Positions 44,575 through 56,632 are shown, counted from the stretch's first letter. The stretch: 64,000 nucleotides of DNA from Myxocyprinus asiaticus (GCF_019703515.2 NC_059382.1:16037001-16101000), one strand, 5' to 3'. A program made the numbers and translations. Notes: generated by a model from the letters alone, not told the origin.

Positions 44575-47500
44575 AGGGCCATTCACACTGACAGTGTTTT
44601 GCAGTGATAGAAGTCATTCATTTTCAGTGAGAGTTAGCAATTTTTTTTTTGCAGCATTGTCAGGATGCTGAGGAACAAAATTGGAGTTCAATTGAAATTC
44701 AATTTTTCAATCAGTACATTTGCATGCCCAGTTATAATTGAGCTATGGCAGGTTTTTGCTTGATCACGCTGCAGTTTTCATTTGTCTAAGTATACATCAC
44801 ACAATGCGTAATCAATTACTTAAAGGACAGACTGCAAATAGGGTGGGTTAAATACACGTCATTGTCTTTCAGATTATGCGCAGATTACAGCGCAGAGGCC
44901 AGTTTTACGAAGTCGAGCTACAATCACATTATCTTGGACTGTTAGTCCAACTTAAAAATTGGACTGGTACGTGTTTACATGACATGACAAAAAGATTAAT
45001 TATTGATTTAGTCGGACAGAAATCAAACTTTTAAAGTTCACGTAAATACTGAATGATGCAATGTGGCAACTACCAATGAGAACGCAGACAGTGATTAGCC
45101 TCATGATACAGTTGGATACAGTGTGAACGCACCTTTATGTAAACTGGCATTGATATTGTTTACATGTCAATTCATCTCACACTGAGGATGATGGTCTTGT
45201 TGAAGAACATACTGTACTATATTAGTATCTTATTCTATACTTGAGGAAAACCTAGTGTTACAAAAAATCTACAACTTCTGTGTTTGAACAAAGAACATAA
45301 GTCAGGCCCACTGTATGACCTGGCCTTTACAATGCTGGCATCTGAAATTACAATGACTCAACCTGAATGTGTCTATAGTCCATAGTTCTTGTAAAATCAT
45401 GCTTGCCTATTCCTGGTAGTTACTGATTTTTGGTATTTTGTATGGGGCTGTCTATTACAATTATTATTTTTTTTTCTTGTATATTTACAGTAAATGTAAA
45501 TGTTTATAGTACCCTAAGAGTGTGTGAAATAGAGCATGAGTGTTTTGGTCTGTGTGAGTCTGTTTTTATGTGTGTGCATGTACTTATGCAAGTGTGTGCA
45601 TATTTCAAAAGGTGAGAGATTGTTTGGAGATTTTTGTATTTATTGTACATATTTGCAATTCAGAGATCATGGTTTCCCGATAAGGATTATCTGATATTTA
45701 AAGTTATAAAATGAGCCTGTAATTTGTGTCAGTGGAACTACGAACTTGGAGATTTTATAGACGCACACAATTTATTTTTATTTTTATTTGTGTTATTACA
45801 CAATGTGGAGCAGTGCTGCTTATGAATTTTCAATATACTGTATATGAAAATGTTTTCAGCCTTATCAAAATGTATATTTACTTGTCTAAAATCTATATTC
45901 TCAGATGGTGTGTGATTAAAGTATATTTGTATTTTAAAAAGATGTTCAACATGTAAGGTTAATATTCGATGTTTCACAATGGACAATTGTGCAAATGGCA
46001 AGCAAAAAAAAAACAAAAAAAAAAAAGGGCGTCTTGGCAAAATATGTAATTGTGGTATTTGGTCCAGTTGGTCTATTTCAGTGGATGTGCTTCTGTAGGA
46101 CCTGTACCAAACTGTATGTTCAATAAACCAGTCAGTAAAATTAGCATTATAATATTTGTCTGATATATCTACATAAACTTTAAGTCTGTCAGTAGTGTGA
46201 AGCCTCTGCAAATCTTTGTATGCAGGATGTGTGAGGTTATGTCCTTTTCACTGACCTGGATGAAAGGTGAGTACAGCTCTATTAATTCTTATTCACACAC
46301 ATACACCATTAGAGGAAGCACAGAGTTCTCATTATAATTACTGTGTCAAGCTCATAGTCGTGAGCCTTTAGTTGGCTGTTCTCATTCTTTAGTATGTATG
46401 CAAATCCAAAGCGACACTTTGTGGTCACTTTTCTGCAAGTGTAAATGATCCTTTTAGCAAAGAAAGATTGTAAACCACACTCATTCTCTCTTATACAACA
46501 GTTCAGGTCCTCGAAATGTATTGGCAAAAGTGCCGATGTTTAGGATAACAGCACTAGGACACTTAACTATTTGTATCAAGTTGTATTTACTATTTGTATT
46601 ACTATTTGTATTAAGGCTCGAAATCGGTGTATGCGTTTACTTGCTGTATACTATTTTAGCAGCTTTCTTCACAGCAATGTGATTTTCCTGCAGCCCTTGT
46701 GAAAATAACAAACATTGCATCAGAGGAAGACTTCGCTGTTTTATTCTCTGTTGCTTGGCTTTATTTCGAGTTATTCCAGAGTTGTTGCTGTGTTTGTTTC
46801 CATCGCGACCTGCAGCGGAATTGCACCGCAGTAGTGGGATTTCCCTCTAACATAAAACTCTGGGATTTCTGCAACGTAGGAGCGCATATATATACGAACA
46901 TGAGGGACATTCAATATTTTACATTTGTTTGTAGAAATGGGTATAGTTCAGTGTATATGCTTTTCCCACTGTACTGCTAGAATTGTTGAATTCTTTCCGC
47001 TGTGTTGAATTGTTGTTGGGCTCCATCCTATGACTGTTTATTTGTTATCTGGTCTGTTCACGCAAATGCTCACTCTTCAGTAAATTGTAACAGCGGCACT
47101 TATGCATTTACATGGCCACAATAAGCTGCGTTCTCCGGGAGAAACCCAGTTGTGTTTATTCGCTTTCTCTTAATCCCTTAAATGGTATAAGAAAATTTGT
47201 GTTCTTGTTTACATGAAGTTCAGAAATCCGCTTCCTGCACAAATCCTGGAATAAACTGTTTTCTAAAGTGCATGTAAACGTGGTCACTCTGTTTGTCTGC
47301 ATTCGCAGCTTTCCAAAAAGTGGATGGGCATTTTGATTATTCCCAGTCTTTTGAATTCGTTCACAAATTAGATTCGTCCAGTGACCATTTATGGAGATTA
47401 CATTTTACGCCAGTAGGTGGCGACAAACAAGCTCCTTTTATGTTTTGAGTTAGTCATTGAATCAGTGACAAAACACGTAATTGGTTCATGACTGCCACAA

Positions 47501-48261
47501 TGGAAGTAAACTATTCGAGTTATTCGTTCACTTAAAAGATTAATTAAAACTGGTGATTTGTTTACAAACGAAACACCACTAGATTATTAAGAGCGGTATA
47601 GAGAGCAGATTTGTGCTCGATGATTTGTCTGAAACGTAAGTTATTCAGTATTATTTAGTGTTTATTAAACTGTTATATCACGCACAATCTTGCTGTTGGT
47701 CTAAATAGAAGTGATATTGCTTAATCGTATCCGTTTTCCCTCACCACTAGATTGTGTCTGACACTCTGAGTAATTTAAACTGAAACAAAATAACAATTTA
47801 TCCTTTAAAGTGTGCAGACAACAGGTTTTCAGTGAAATTAACTTTTCTTTCACCCTCAGAGGACAGTCCACAGTGAACCTGGCAGGATATTGTCGCTGGT
47901 CTTTTTAAGTCAGTGGTTGAATAAATGCTCACAGTAGCTGTCACGGTTAATGAATGTACTCTGCTCATTCTTTGCGTGCTATGGAAATGGTCCTTTAATC
48001 ACAATTAACACATTTTAGCTAATTAATGCTCTAGGCATGTGCCGAATAGGTCGGCGTGCAAATATGTTGACATATTGCTGGGATTATTGAAGGACCTCTT
48101 TAATCTGTCGATCTCAACATGACAGCATTGTAACACAAAAGAGATTTTGGAATGAAGGTGTCTTTATCATTTTGAACTCTAGCACATCACTTGATATACC
48201 TATATGGTAATTAATCCTTGGACATTTTGTGGATAATTGCTTGTTTTTATCGCCTGAGTGA
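44575..48261. other. Intergenic or long 3' UTR sequence, no coding gene
   Basis: No frame with family resemblance. The part 45430-46140 looks like a vertebrate 3' UTR end (see separate entry). Near 47080-47290, mirrored phrases around TTTACATGGCCACA and GCATGTAAACGTGGTCA suggest another old MITE. 47400-48000 is unassigned. Confidence 0.35.
46119..46127 (+). terminator. Candidate polyadenylation signal
   Basis: The plus-strand hexamer AATAAA within TTCAATAAACCAGTC follows several hundred bases of AT-rich, TGTA-motif-rich sequence resembling a 3' UTR. An alternative ATTAAA lies near 45915. If used, it could end pitpnm3 transcripts, about 7 kb after the stop, possibly across a 3' UTR intron. 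Confidence 0.25.
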
Positions 48262-48515
48262 ATTCACCAATCATCATTTACTCACCCTCATGTCGTTCCA
48301 AACGTTTATGACTTTCTTCTGTGGAACATAAAAAGATGATGTTAGGTAGAATGTTAGCCTCTGCCACCATTCACTTTCATTGTATGGAGAAAAATGTCAT
48401 TCTACCTAACATCTCCTTTTGTTTTCCATGGAAGAAAGTCACATGGATTTGGAATGGCAGGGGGGTGAGTAAATGATGACAGAATTTTCATCTTTGAGTG
48501 ACCTTTCCCTTTCAA
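48262..48515. mobile_element. MITE copy (AGGGATAGTTCACCC family)
   Basis: Core TCATTTACTCACCCTCATGT with mirrored GGGGTGAGTAAATGATGACA, and CATTCACTTTCATTGTATGG inside. The left terminus is worn. Confidence 0.78.
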
Positions 48516-48834
48516 ATAAGTTGTGATTTCAGAGGCATTTCTGTTTTAAAATCTCACAGAGGACCAATGGAGCCGTTTGTAATTTGATGCTAGTTAAAGC
48601 TTTGACTCAGTGGCTTTAAAAATGAATAATTACACATTTGTACCTTTCTCATCGTTATGGAGATTGGTCCCAGTACAGCACCATAATTTAGTTACTGTTT
48701 TTACCCCCAGCCTTTTTATGGAAGGTAATCAAACATTTAACAGAGCATAGATGTGGTTTCAGTGAAGAGGGCCCTTAAGACCACAGGTTTCAGTGCAAAG
48801 CTCTTTCAGCATTAATGTATAGATTTGTGTGAAA

Positions 48835-49402
48835 TGGGATTAGTTCACCTAAAAATAAACTTGTCATCATTTACTTGCCCTCATTTTGTTTCAAATCTGT
48901 ATGACTTTTAAGGGTGGATAAAAATATGGATTTTCCTTTGCATCGCAATCTTCATTTGAACAATGTCGATATCAGTTCTTAAATCCTAAAATTGATCTTT
49001 TACTCTATGCGCAACCCTCTACTACAGTGAGAGAAAATCACTCATACTTGCAACCAAATTTTGTGCTATGTGACTAAAATTTATACATTTGGCAACTGGC
49101 TGTAAATATTCATATTTCGTTCACCAGTGATTGAAGCGATGTATACAGCAGCGAGATTATGCCAAATCGAATCGAGAGCTTGTGAATCGGAATCGAATCG
49201 GGAAATATGTATCAATACCCAGCCCTAATGACTTTCTTTTGTGGCAAAATCACACCCTCAGTCGTCTTTTACTTTCATTGTATGGCACAAAGAGTGCGAA
49301 GTTCCTCTTGCGATCCAAAGAAAGAAATGTTGGGATATGTGTCATACGGGTTTGGAACAACAATAAGGGTGAGTATATTATTTTAACTTCTAAGTCAACT
49401 AA
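48835..49402. mobile_element. MITE copy split by a small hAT element
   Basis: The left part contains GTCATCATTTACTTGCCCTC and the right part ends GGAACAACAATAAGGGTGAG. The two are separated by a 319-bp element inserted at ATGACTTT, which is part of the conserved TATGACTTTCTT phrase of the MITE. Confidence 0.8.
48909..49227. mobile_element. Small hAT-type MITE with perfect 8-bp duplication
   Basis: The ends TAAGGGTGG and CCAGCCCTA are near-perfect inverted repeats. ATGACTTT flanks both sides (48901-48908, 49228-49235). 319 bp, non-coding. Confidence 0.92.
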
Positions 49403-49793
49403 CACATCAATCCCAGTCCCATTACAAGACTTTTTACCTTGCAATAATGGCACACAAATTGTCATTGCAATTTACAATTTAATATTGAGTGAGTGACTTC
49501 CTATTTGGTGGGCACAGGAGACATTTTGACCTGACAAACCAAAAACCAAGCCTCTGTAGATGGAGAGCTTACCCTGAAAGCAGACCAGTCACACATGAAC
49601 AAAATTAACACACACACAAGCGTTCTCTTACATACAATCTATTACACACAGCAGCCAGTCTGTCAGACTACATATCCTGCTACAGAACATTCTTCAGCTG
49701 CAGGGTCAAGTCCATGAGTCCATGGGGATTACTTTCCCAGTTTGTTCATGGGAAAGCTATGTACTATCTGGCAGCTTCTCAAGCAATTTCGTA

Positions 49794-50104
49794 TTAAAGG
49801 AAAGTTAAGCTCAATCAACATTAATTGTGGCATAATATTGATTACCACAAAAGTTTTTTTGACCTGTTCCTCCTTTCTTTAAAGAAAAAAAAAAAAAAAT
49901 TTAGGTTACAATGAGGCACTTACAATGGAAGTGAATGTGACCAATTCGTAAACGTTAAAATTCTCTGTTTCAGATGTACCGGTAAACTATATGCATGTTA
50001 ACATTATTTTAATATCATGAAATTGCTTACTAACCTTGTATGTAAAAAGTTAAATCCAATTTCACAAATTTGTTGCTATGGCGAGGTAATCCTGTAAACC
50101 CTAG
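49794..50104. mobile_element. Left half of palindromic MITE (TTAAAGGAATAT family)
   Basis: It has TTAAAGGAAAGTTAAGCTCA and TGTGGCATAATATTGATTAC, then TTACTAACCTTGTATG. The mirror half is replaced by a Tc1 fragment from about 50105. Confidence 0.7.
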
Positions 50105-50245
50105 AATGACTGTCTTGTTTTCTCAGAATGGTGCCAAAAACATAAAACATCCAGTGAGTGGTAGTTCTGTGGACGGAAGCGCCATGTTGTTGAGAGAGGT
50201 CAGTAGAGAATGGCCAGGCTGGTTCGAGCTGACAGAAAGGCTATG
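50105..50245 (+). mobile_element. Tc1-like element, mid-transposase fragment
   Basis: The plus-strand sequence AATGGTGCCAAAAACATAAA..GTAGTTCTGTGGACGGAAGC corresponds to the [12 protein letters not shown] region seen in the element at 20445. It ends in a TA microsatellite. Confidence 0.65.
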
Positions 50246-50246
50246 G

Positions 50247-50328
<82 letters not shown>
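50246..50328. repeat. TA microsatellite followed by CA
   Basis: A long uninterrupted TA run then ACACACAC. Reading frames through it are artefacts. Confidence 0.95.
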
Positions 50329-50330
<2 letters not shown>

Positions 50331-50600
50331 TCACCGGCCACTATATTAGTTATACCTGTACATCTACTTATTCATGCGATTATCTAATCAGCTTATCTTG
50401 TGGCAGAAGTGTAATGGATAAAATCATGCAGATACTGGTCAAGAGCTTCAGTTAATGTTCACATCAACCATCAGAATGGGGAAAAATGTGATCTCAGTGA
50501 TTTAGACCATGGCATGATTGTTGGTGCCAGACAGACTGGTTTGAATATTTCTGTAACTGCTGATCTCCTTGGATTTTCACGTGCAATCATCTCCCTCTCT
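50327..50600 (+). mobile_element. Tc1-like element, 5' end fragment
   Basis: It starts CACTCACCGGCCACTATATT, a well-known fish Tc1-type terminus. It reaches a transposase start region reading [20 protein letters not shown], after which similarity stops. It is the N-terminal complement of the fragment at 50105 but lies on its wrong side. Confidence 0.72.
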
Positions 50601-51172
50601 GTTACTTCTTTTTACTGTGAGAGAGAATGTACTAGATCTGGTGCTTGCGCAACAAACGACATACTGCAGCGTTACCCACACAGGGCCATTTTTATGTCAC
50701 TCAAACCCATTATGTTTGAAAGTACATTCTCACATTCTGTTAAATGATTGAACAAGAATGGACCAAAACAGGTTCCTGTCACCTCCACTCAGAACTCACA
50801 TTGGTTGCCCTTCTTCATTAGATGGAGACAGCAGAGCCTCTCTTTAAGTGGCAGGTGAAGCCAGGTGAGATGGTGGTTATTTAGGATCAATGTCCTTACT
50901 TGTGAGAGACTCCAAATAAATTGCTTATATTAAAACAAAGGGGCTTCTGTTTAAGAAGAACATTCTAATTTAGTAGAGTTTCCATGTTATATGTTGAAGC
51001 TACCCCTTTGATGATCTCTGTTGTCAAATGACAACACTGACTAAGAATGACAAAGATTGTCTCCTGAAGACACTACTTGATGTCCCACTTTTGCTGAACT
51101 CACTATATTTGTGTTCAGTCGAGAAAAATAAGTACATAAATGTTGCTGCTTTGATTTGAAAATACTTTTATA

Positions 51173-51205
<33 letters not shown>

Positions 51206-51450
51206 TTGTGGAAATAAGAATTGCAAACCTGCTTTCTAGCTAGCTAAAATCTTCCTCTTTTGTTTTTGAAACATCTGCCAAAAGACATGCTGAACTATAG
51301 TGAGTAACAACACATACAATAACTGTCTGTAGCTAGTTAGGCTTCTGGCTCATGATGTTTAATGTAGCATTGCATGTATCCTATTTCTGTGCCGCAAAAT
51401 TATAATTACATTATAAATTATAAAATGTAATAAAAAAAAGTTATATGAAC
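50601..51450. other. No gene recognised
   Basis: AT-rich; ATT trinucleotide microsatellite at 51172-51205. Short frames only. Confidence 0.45.
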
Positions 51451-51646
51451 AAGTGGTTCCCAACCCTCTTCCTAGAGGGCCCCCCAACACTACACAATCT
51501 GGATATCTCCCTAATCAAACACACCTTATTAAACTCATCAGCTCCTTAGTAAAGACCACAAGACCTGAATTGGGTGTGTTGGAAAAGGGAGATATACAAA
51601 ATGTGCAGTGTTGGGGGGCCTCCAGGAACAGGGTTGGGAACCACTG
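51451..51646. mobile_element. Short hAT-type palindromic MITE
   Basis: The ends AGTGGTTCCCAACCCT and AGGGTTGGGAACCACT mirror each other, with further mirrored blocks (CCCCCCAACACT and AGTGTTGGGGGG). The flanks ATATGAAC and ATATAAAC match at 7 of 8 bases. 196 bp. Confidence 0.88.
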
Positions 51647-53469
51647 ATATAAACTATAAAACTTGTAATGGTCTATAGTGATTGTTTATTTATTTTTTTA
51701 TTCAAAAAGAGTTTTTGTCTTACTGTATATACCTGCAGCTTTAACAGAGTTGTTTAATTAATTCTCAGATATATACTCCATTGAGTTCAGTCTTATTATA
51801 AGGAAACACCATTGGTCTACTAGTGAGGAAAAGGAGATGTTCTATTTACCAGAGCTGTTGCATTGTTCTTTGCAGGCTTTAAGCAAAAAAAGATAAATTA
51901 AAAAAATAACAACATTTATTTTAATGTGTTGATGGTTTATTCAGAGTGTGATGTTTTTCTACGCTGTACCTATTTTGCTTCCATTCAAGCTCTACTAGCA
52001 AATGATTTCCTAAACAGACGCAAACACCAGTGCAATGATTAAAAGGGGCAAAATACACAGTCACATTCCTCTCCAAGCTACATTGTGACTGAAGATCTTT
52101 AGCCAAAATGAATAAAATTCCAAGCAATAGTTGGCTCAGGTGCCTACATTTATCAAAGTGATTGTCATTTCAACCTCCTGAGAACTTTGGAATATTTGTT
52201 CAAATCAAACAACAACAATTATGATGGAACAGTGCAAGTATTGGAAATGTGTAGTAGTTTGTGCAGTTATAGCAAGACAAATGATGCTATTATTTTCTAG
52301 CTACCAGATGGCATAAACGGCACAAGAGAGGGTGAAAGGCCCTCCACATTTGGGTTATTTCCATTCTCCACTGCAAAAGCTAAACACAGATGACTATACA
52401 TTAAACAGAAATAGCCAAGAGTGGGTAGTGAGGGTTTTGAGAGTCCACTTCTGTTTATACAACTAAAATAGAAATGGGATAAACAAACAGCTTTTCACAT
52501 ACACATAAGACACATACAGCAGTGAAATATTTGATGCATCTATAGCTGGACATCAGTGGTACTGATTTGGACAAATAGGCTGACTGTACCAGCCAAAAAA
52601 GCAAAAACAAATAACGGTGGCAAAGAGTCAACATAATAGGCAAAATTTCATTAGCTGAAATGGGGTTGCTCTATCATTTTCTGTCACCCTCCCTGTTCTC
52701 TGAAGCAATATGTTTGAGCTGATTGGTGATATCTGGATTCCTCTGTGGAGAGAATATTAAGTGAATACTCTGTCATTGAAAAGCTATTTAAGGTCTGCAA
52801 GTAACCGATATAAGAGAGCACGTGGCTCTGAAGTTAATCACTGCTCTTTAACTACCTGGAATGCTCTTAATAGGGATCTTCATTGCAACAGCATGTTCAA
52901 GCTTTAGAGAGGCTTATAATTATTGGCACAACATGACAACACAATCTACACCATGTCAGTCTAAATCACGTATATCTGTTTGCTCATAAACCAAGGCATG
53001 TTAGCACAGTAATCCAGCAGTTACCATGGATACCCCTGTTCCTCTCTGTGCAGCATCCTGGGTAATTAGTGGGTGATCACACCTTGACCATACACCAAAT
53101 CTGGTGCGGAAAAGTACATCTGCAGAATTCAGCAGAAAATGTCACATAAACCGTTAGAGAAGTTTACAAAAGAACAAGCCTTGATTAGGTTGATTTAGCT
53201 TGTTCTTGTATTGATTTACACACATTATGCTTTTGTACTTTTTCATTCCTTTCTCAGAGTTTTGTTGTAACTACATTAATCAGTGCTCAGGTAACAATAT
53301 CAAAGATTCACTTAATAATATCATACTAGATATTGTGTCTGCAATGTATTGTGATTTTAATTCATAATAATAAATTATACAATCATGGTGGACATCACCT
53401 TTACTGTTTAGTGTTATTGTTGCAAGCATAGGCCTAGATGCACTTTTCATACACAAGAATTCGGAATTC
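51647..53469. other. No gene recognised
   Basis: Intergenic AT-rich sequence; short frames on both strands without family resemblance and no repeat structure noticed. Confidence 0.45.
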
Positions 53470-53868
53470 AGTTTCAGGTATCACTCTGGACCCCACTCAC
53501 CCTGCCCACTACCTTTTTGAACTGTTGCCTTCTGGCCGACGCTTCAGAGTTCTGAGCACCAGAACCATCAGGCACAGGAACAGTTTTTTCCCCCAGGCTA
53601 TCCATCTCATGAACAGTTAAAACTGCCCCTTTGAGCAATAATTAATGTGCAATACACAGCTTAGTCTTTTTATATTATCCTCATACTTCCTCTTCTGCCA
53701 TTACATTCCCTTGCACTGTACATAATCGATTTGTATTTAGATTTGCACTACGTATGTGTATCTGTGTGTGTATGTATGTATGTATGTATGTATATATATT
53801 CATATATGTGTATATGTATGTATGTGTATATGTATGTATATGTGTATGTATGTGTATATATATATGCA

Positions 53869-53951
<83 letters not shown>

Positions 53952-54132
53952 TATATTTGTCTATTGTGTAATCTATATATACTTTTTTCTTTCCAATATT
54001 TTTTATTATTTTTTAAAAGTCTTGTTGCTGTTTTTGTATTGTTGTGTATTGGAAGCTCCTGTCACCAAGACAAATTCCTTGTATGTGTAAGCATACTTGG
54101 CAATAAAGCTCATTCTGATTCTGATTCTGATA
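53470..54132 (+). mobile_element. L2-like LINE, 3' end
   Basis: It starts inside the reverse-transcriptase C-terminus (TLDPTHPAHYLFELLPSGRR, then NSFFPQAIHLMNS). A 3' UTR with a large TG/TA microsatellite (53757-53952) follows, and it finishes GGCAATAAAGCTCATTCTGA with TTCTGA repeats. Truncated at the 5' side, as most LINE copies are. It matches the split copy at 1-2890. Confidence 0.85.
53757..53952. repeat. TATG/TG/TA microsatellite inside L2-like element
   Basis: Complex dinucleotide and tetranucleotide run with a long pure TA core. All open frames through it are artefacts. Confidence 0.95.
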
Positions 54133-54545
54133 TGGTTAAAGCTCTGTTGCCCCCTCTTGTGTGCAATTCATGCTGTGAACTTGTATCATTGTCCTCTAAC
54201 ATTAAATTACATCATATGCTGATTTAGAATAACAGTGAGGTACACATATGTAGAAACAGTAAATAGGTTCAGGTTTATATTCCAGGTTCAGTACAAGTTA
54301 TGCTCAATTAACAGCATTTGTGGCATAATTTTGAAATCACTTCCACTTGTCTATTTAAAAAACAAAAACAAAGCAAAAGTCGTGGTTACAATCAGGCAAT
54401 TACAACGGAAGTAAATGGGGTCAGTCCATAAACGCTAAAATACACATTGTTTCAAAGTTATATTCTGTATTACTTCATTCATTGTCATGACAATGAAACC
54501 CTGTAATTCCATTATTGTTATAACTTTACACAGATAAGGTTAAAT

Positions 54546-54871
54546 GGTAACACTTTAAAATAAGGTTCCATTTGCTAACATTAATTAGCAACATTAGTTA
54601 TCATGATCTAACAATGAACAATACTTTTGCAGCATTTATTAATCTTGGTTAATGTTAATTTCAAAATTTATTAATACATTTTTCAAATCAAAAGTTGTAT
54701 TAGTTAACATTAGTTAATGCACTATGAACTAATATGAACTAACAATGAACAATTGTATTTTCATGTACTAACATTAACAAAGATTAATAAATGCTGTAAA
54801 AATATATTGTTCATTGTTTGTTCATGATACCTAATGCATTAACTAATGTTAACAAATTATAAAGTGTTACT
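54546..54871. mobile_element. hAT-type palindromic MITE, nested
   Basis: The ends GGTAACACTTTA and TAAAGTGTTACT mirror each other. The interior has mirrored TTAACATTAGTTAATGCA-like blocks. The flanks GGTTAAAT and GGTTAAAA match at 7 of 8 bases. 326 bp. Confidence 0.85.
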
Positions 54872-54990
54872 GGTTAAAATCATGTTAACTTATATTGTAT
54901 ATTGTATATATAATGAGGCTGTACTTTTGAAATTATGTATATTTTAGTATTTATGGCCCCATTAATTTCAATTGTAACTGCTTTTATATA

Positions 54991-56236
54991 CACTATATTG
55001 CCAAAAGTATTCGCTCACCCATCCAAATAATTGAATTCAGGTGTTCCAATCACTTCCATGGCCACAGGTGTATAAAATGAAGCACCTAGGCATGCAGACT
55101 GCTTCTACAAACATTTGTGAAAGAATGGGCCACTCTCAGGATCTCAGTGAATTCCAGCGTGGTACTGTGATAGGATGCCACCTGTGCAACAAGTCCAGTC
55201 GTGAAATTTCCTCGCTACTAAATATTCCACAGTCAACTGTCAGTGGTATTATAACAAAGTGGAAGTGATTGGGAATGACAGCAACTCAGCCACGAAGTGG
55301 TAGGCCACGTAAAATGACAGAGCGGGGTCAGCGGATGCTGAGGCGCATAGTGCGCAGAGGTCGCCAACTTTCTGCAGAGTCAATCGCTACAGACCTCCAG
55401 AGTTCATGTGGCCTTCAGATTAGCTCAAGAACAGTACGTAGAGAGCTTCATGGAATGGGTTTCCATGGCCGAGCAGCTGCATCCAAGCCATACATCACCA
55501 AGTGCAATGCAAAGCGTCGGATGCAGTGGTGTAAAGCACGCCGCCACTGGACTCTAGAGCAGTGGAGACGCGTTCTCTGGAGTGACGAATCACGCTTCTC
55601 CATCTGGCAATCTGATGGACGAGTCTGGGTTTGGCAGTTGCCAGGAGAATGGTACTTGTCTGACTGCATTTAGCCAACTGTGAAGTTTGGTGGAGGAGGG
55701 ATTATGGTGTGGGGTTGTTTTTCAGGAGCTGGGCTTGGCCCCTTAGTTCCAGTGAAAGGAACTCTGAATGCTTCAGCATACCAAGAGATTTTGGACAATT
55801 CCATGCTCCCAACTTTGTGGGAACAGTTTGGGGATGGCCCCTTCCTGTTCCAACATGACTGCGCACCAGTGCACAAAGCAAGGTCCATAAAGACATGGAT
55901 GAGTGAGTTTGATGTGGAAGAACTTGACTGGCCTGCACAGAGTCCTGACCTCAACCCGATAGAGCACCTTTGGGATGAATTTGAGCAAAGACTGTGAGCC
56001 AGGCCTTCTCGTCCAACATCAGTGTCTGACCTCACAAATGCACTTCTGGAAGAATGGTCAAAAATTCCCATAAACACACTCCTAAACCTTGTGGAAAGCC
56101 TTCCCAGAATAGTTGAAGCTGTTATAGCTGCAAAGGGTGGGCCGACGTCATATTAAACCCTATGGATTAAGAATGGGATGTCACTTAAGTTCATATGCGT
56201 CTCAAAGGCAGGTGAGCGAATACTTTTGGCAATATA

Positions 56237-56239
<3 letters not shown>
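54991..56239 (+). mobile_element. Tc1-like transposon, complete ends
   Basis: The ends CACTATATTGCCAAAAGTAT and ATACTTTTGGCAATATAGTG are inverted repeats, with TA on both sides (54989-54990, 56240-56241). 1249 bp with a plus-strand transposase frame in one register. A TA microsatellite directly follows. Confidence 0.95.
55077..56156 (+). pseudogene. Tc1-like transposase, one frame with three stop codons
   Basis: The start MKHLGMQTASTNICERMGHS is followed by an HTH (LLNIPQSTVSGIITKWK), a GRPRK motif, the first catalytic block LWSDESRF, the second block [12 protein letters not shown] and the third block [13 protein letters not shown]. It ends TAA at 56154-56156. No frameshift occurs over 360 codons. 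The only lesions are stops at 55266-55268 (TGA), 55671-55673 (TAG) and 55995-55997 (TGA). The family enzyme cuts and pastes at TA sites and is usually about 340 residues. It is inactive as it stands. Confidence 0.93.

Positions 56240-56301
<62 letters not shown>
56240..56301. repeat. TA microsatellite
   Basis: A pure TA run adjoining the Tc1 right end. Confidence 0.95.
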
Positions 56302-56304
<3 letters not shown>

Positions 56305-56403
56305 GAGGAGGCCAGCCAAAATATTTTCTTGTGGTAACCAACATTATGCCACAAATGTTGGGGATTGATCTTAACTTGTATTGAACAGGAAATATTCCTT
56401 TAA

Positions 56404-56632
56404 CATATTCTGCAAATTCTCCAAATGGTAATTTTTTTGTTTCAGTTTATGTCATGTCAGGAGGCATCCTGGTTTCAAATATTGTTTTGGGTAATCTATA
56501 GTGCAGAGTACATGTCCACTCAGATGAAATATTTTCAGGGGCTTCATATAATCAGTAAGCTTTTAAAATGGTGAAACCTTGCCACAGTGACCTGTTAGCA
56601 GCACAGCTGCAGCAGCGGAATCATCCCCTGCC
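56404..56632 (+). promoter_or_regulatory. Presumed slc47a promoter and 5' UTR region
   Basis: This is the only non-repeat sequence between the MITE cluster and the first coding exon. A TATA-like TTTTAAAATGG lies near 56561, followed by CAG-rich sequence. There is no direct evidence of a start site. Confidence 0.2.

Larger units (their letters stand above)
54275..56403. mobile_element. Palindromic MITE split by two later insertions
   Basis: The left part (TATTCCAGGTTCAGTACAAG, AACAGCATTTGTGGCATAAT) and right part (AACATTATGCCACAAATGTT, GTATTGAACAGGAAATATTC then CTTTAA) are the two arms of the family seen at 25374. A hAT-type MITE (54546-54871) and a Tc1 element (54991-56239) lie between them. 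Confidence 0.8.

Noticed and set aside
49131..49496. 121-codon plus-strand frame
   Set aside because: It spans the junction of a hAT-type MITE and the older MITE it interrupts.
55448..56077. Minus-strand frames of 71-135 codons
   Set aside because: They are antisense to the plus-strand Tc1 transposase at 55077-56156.
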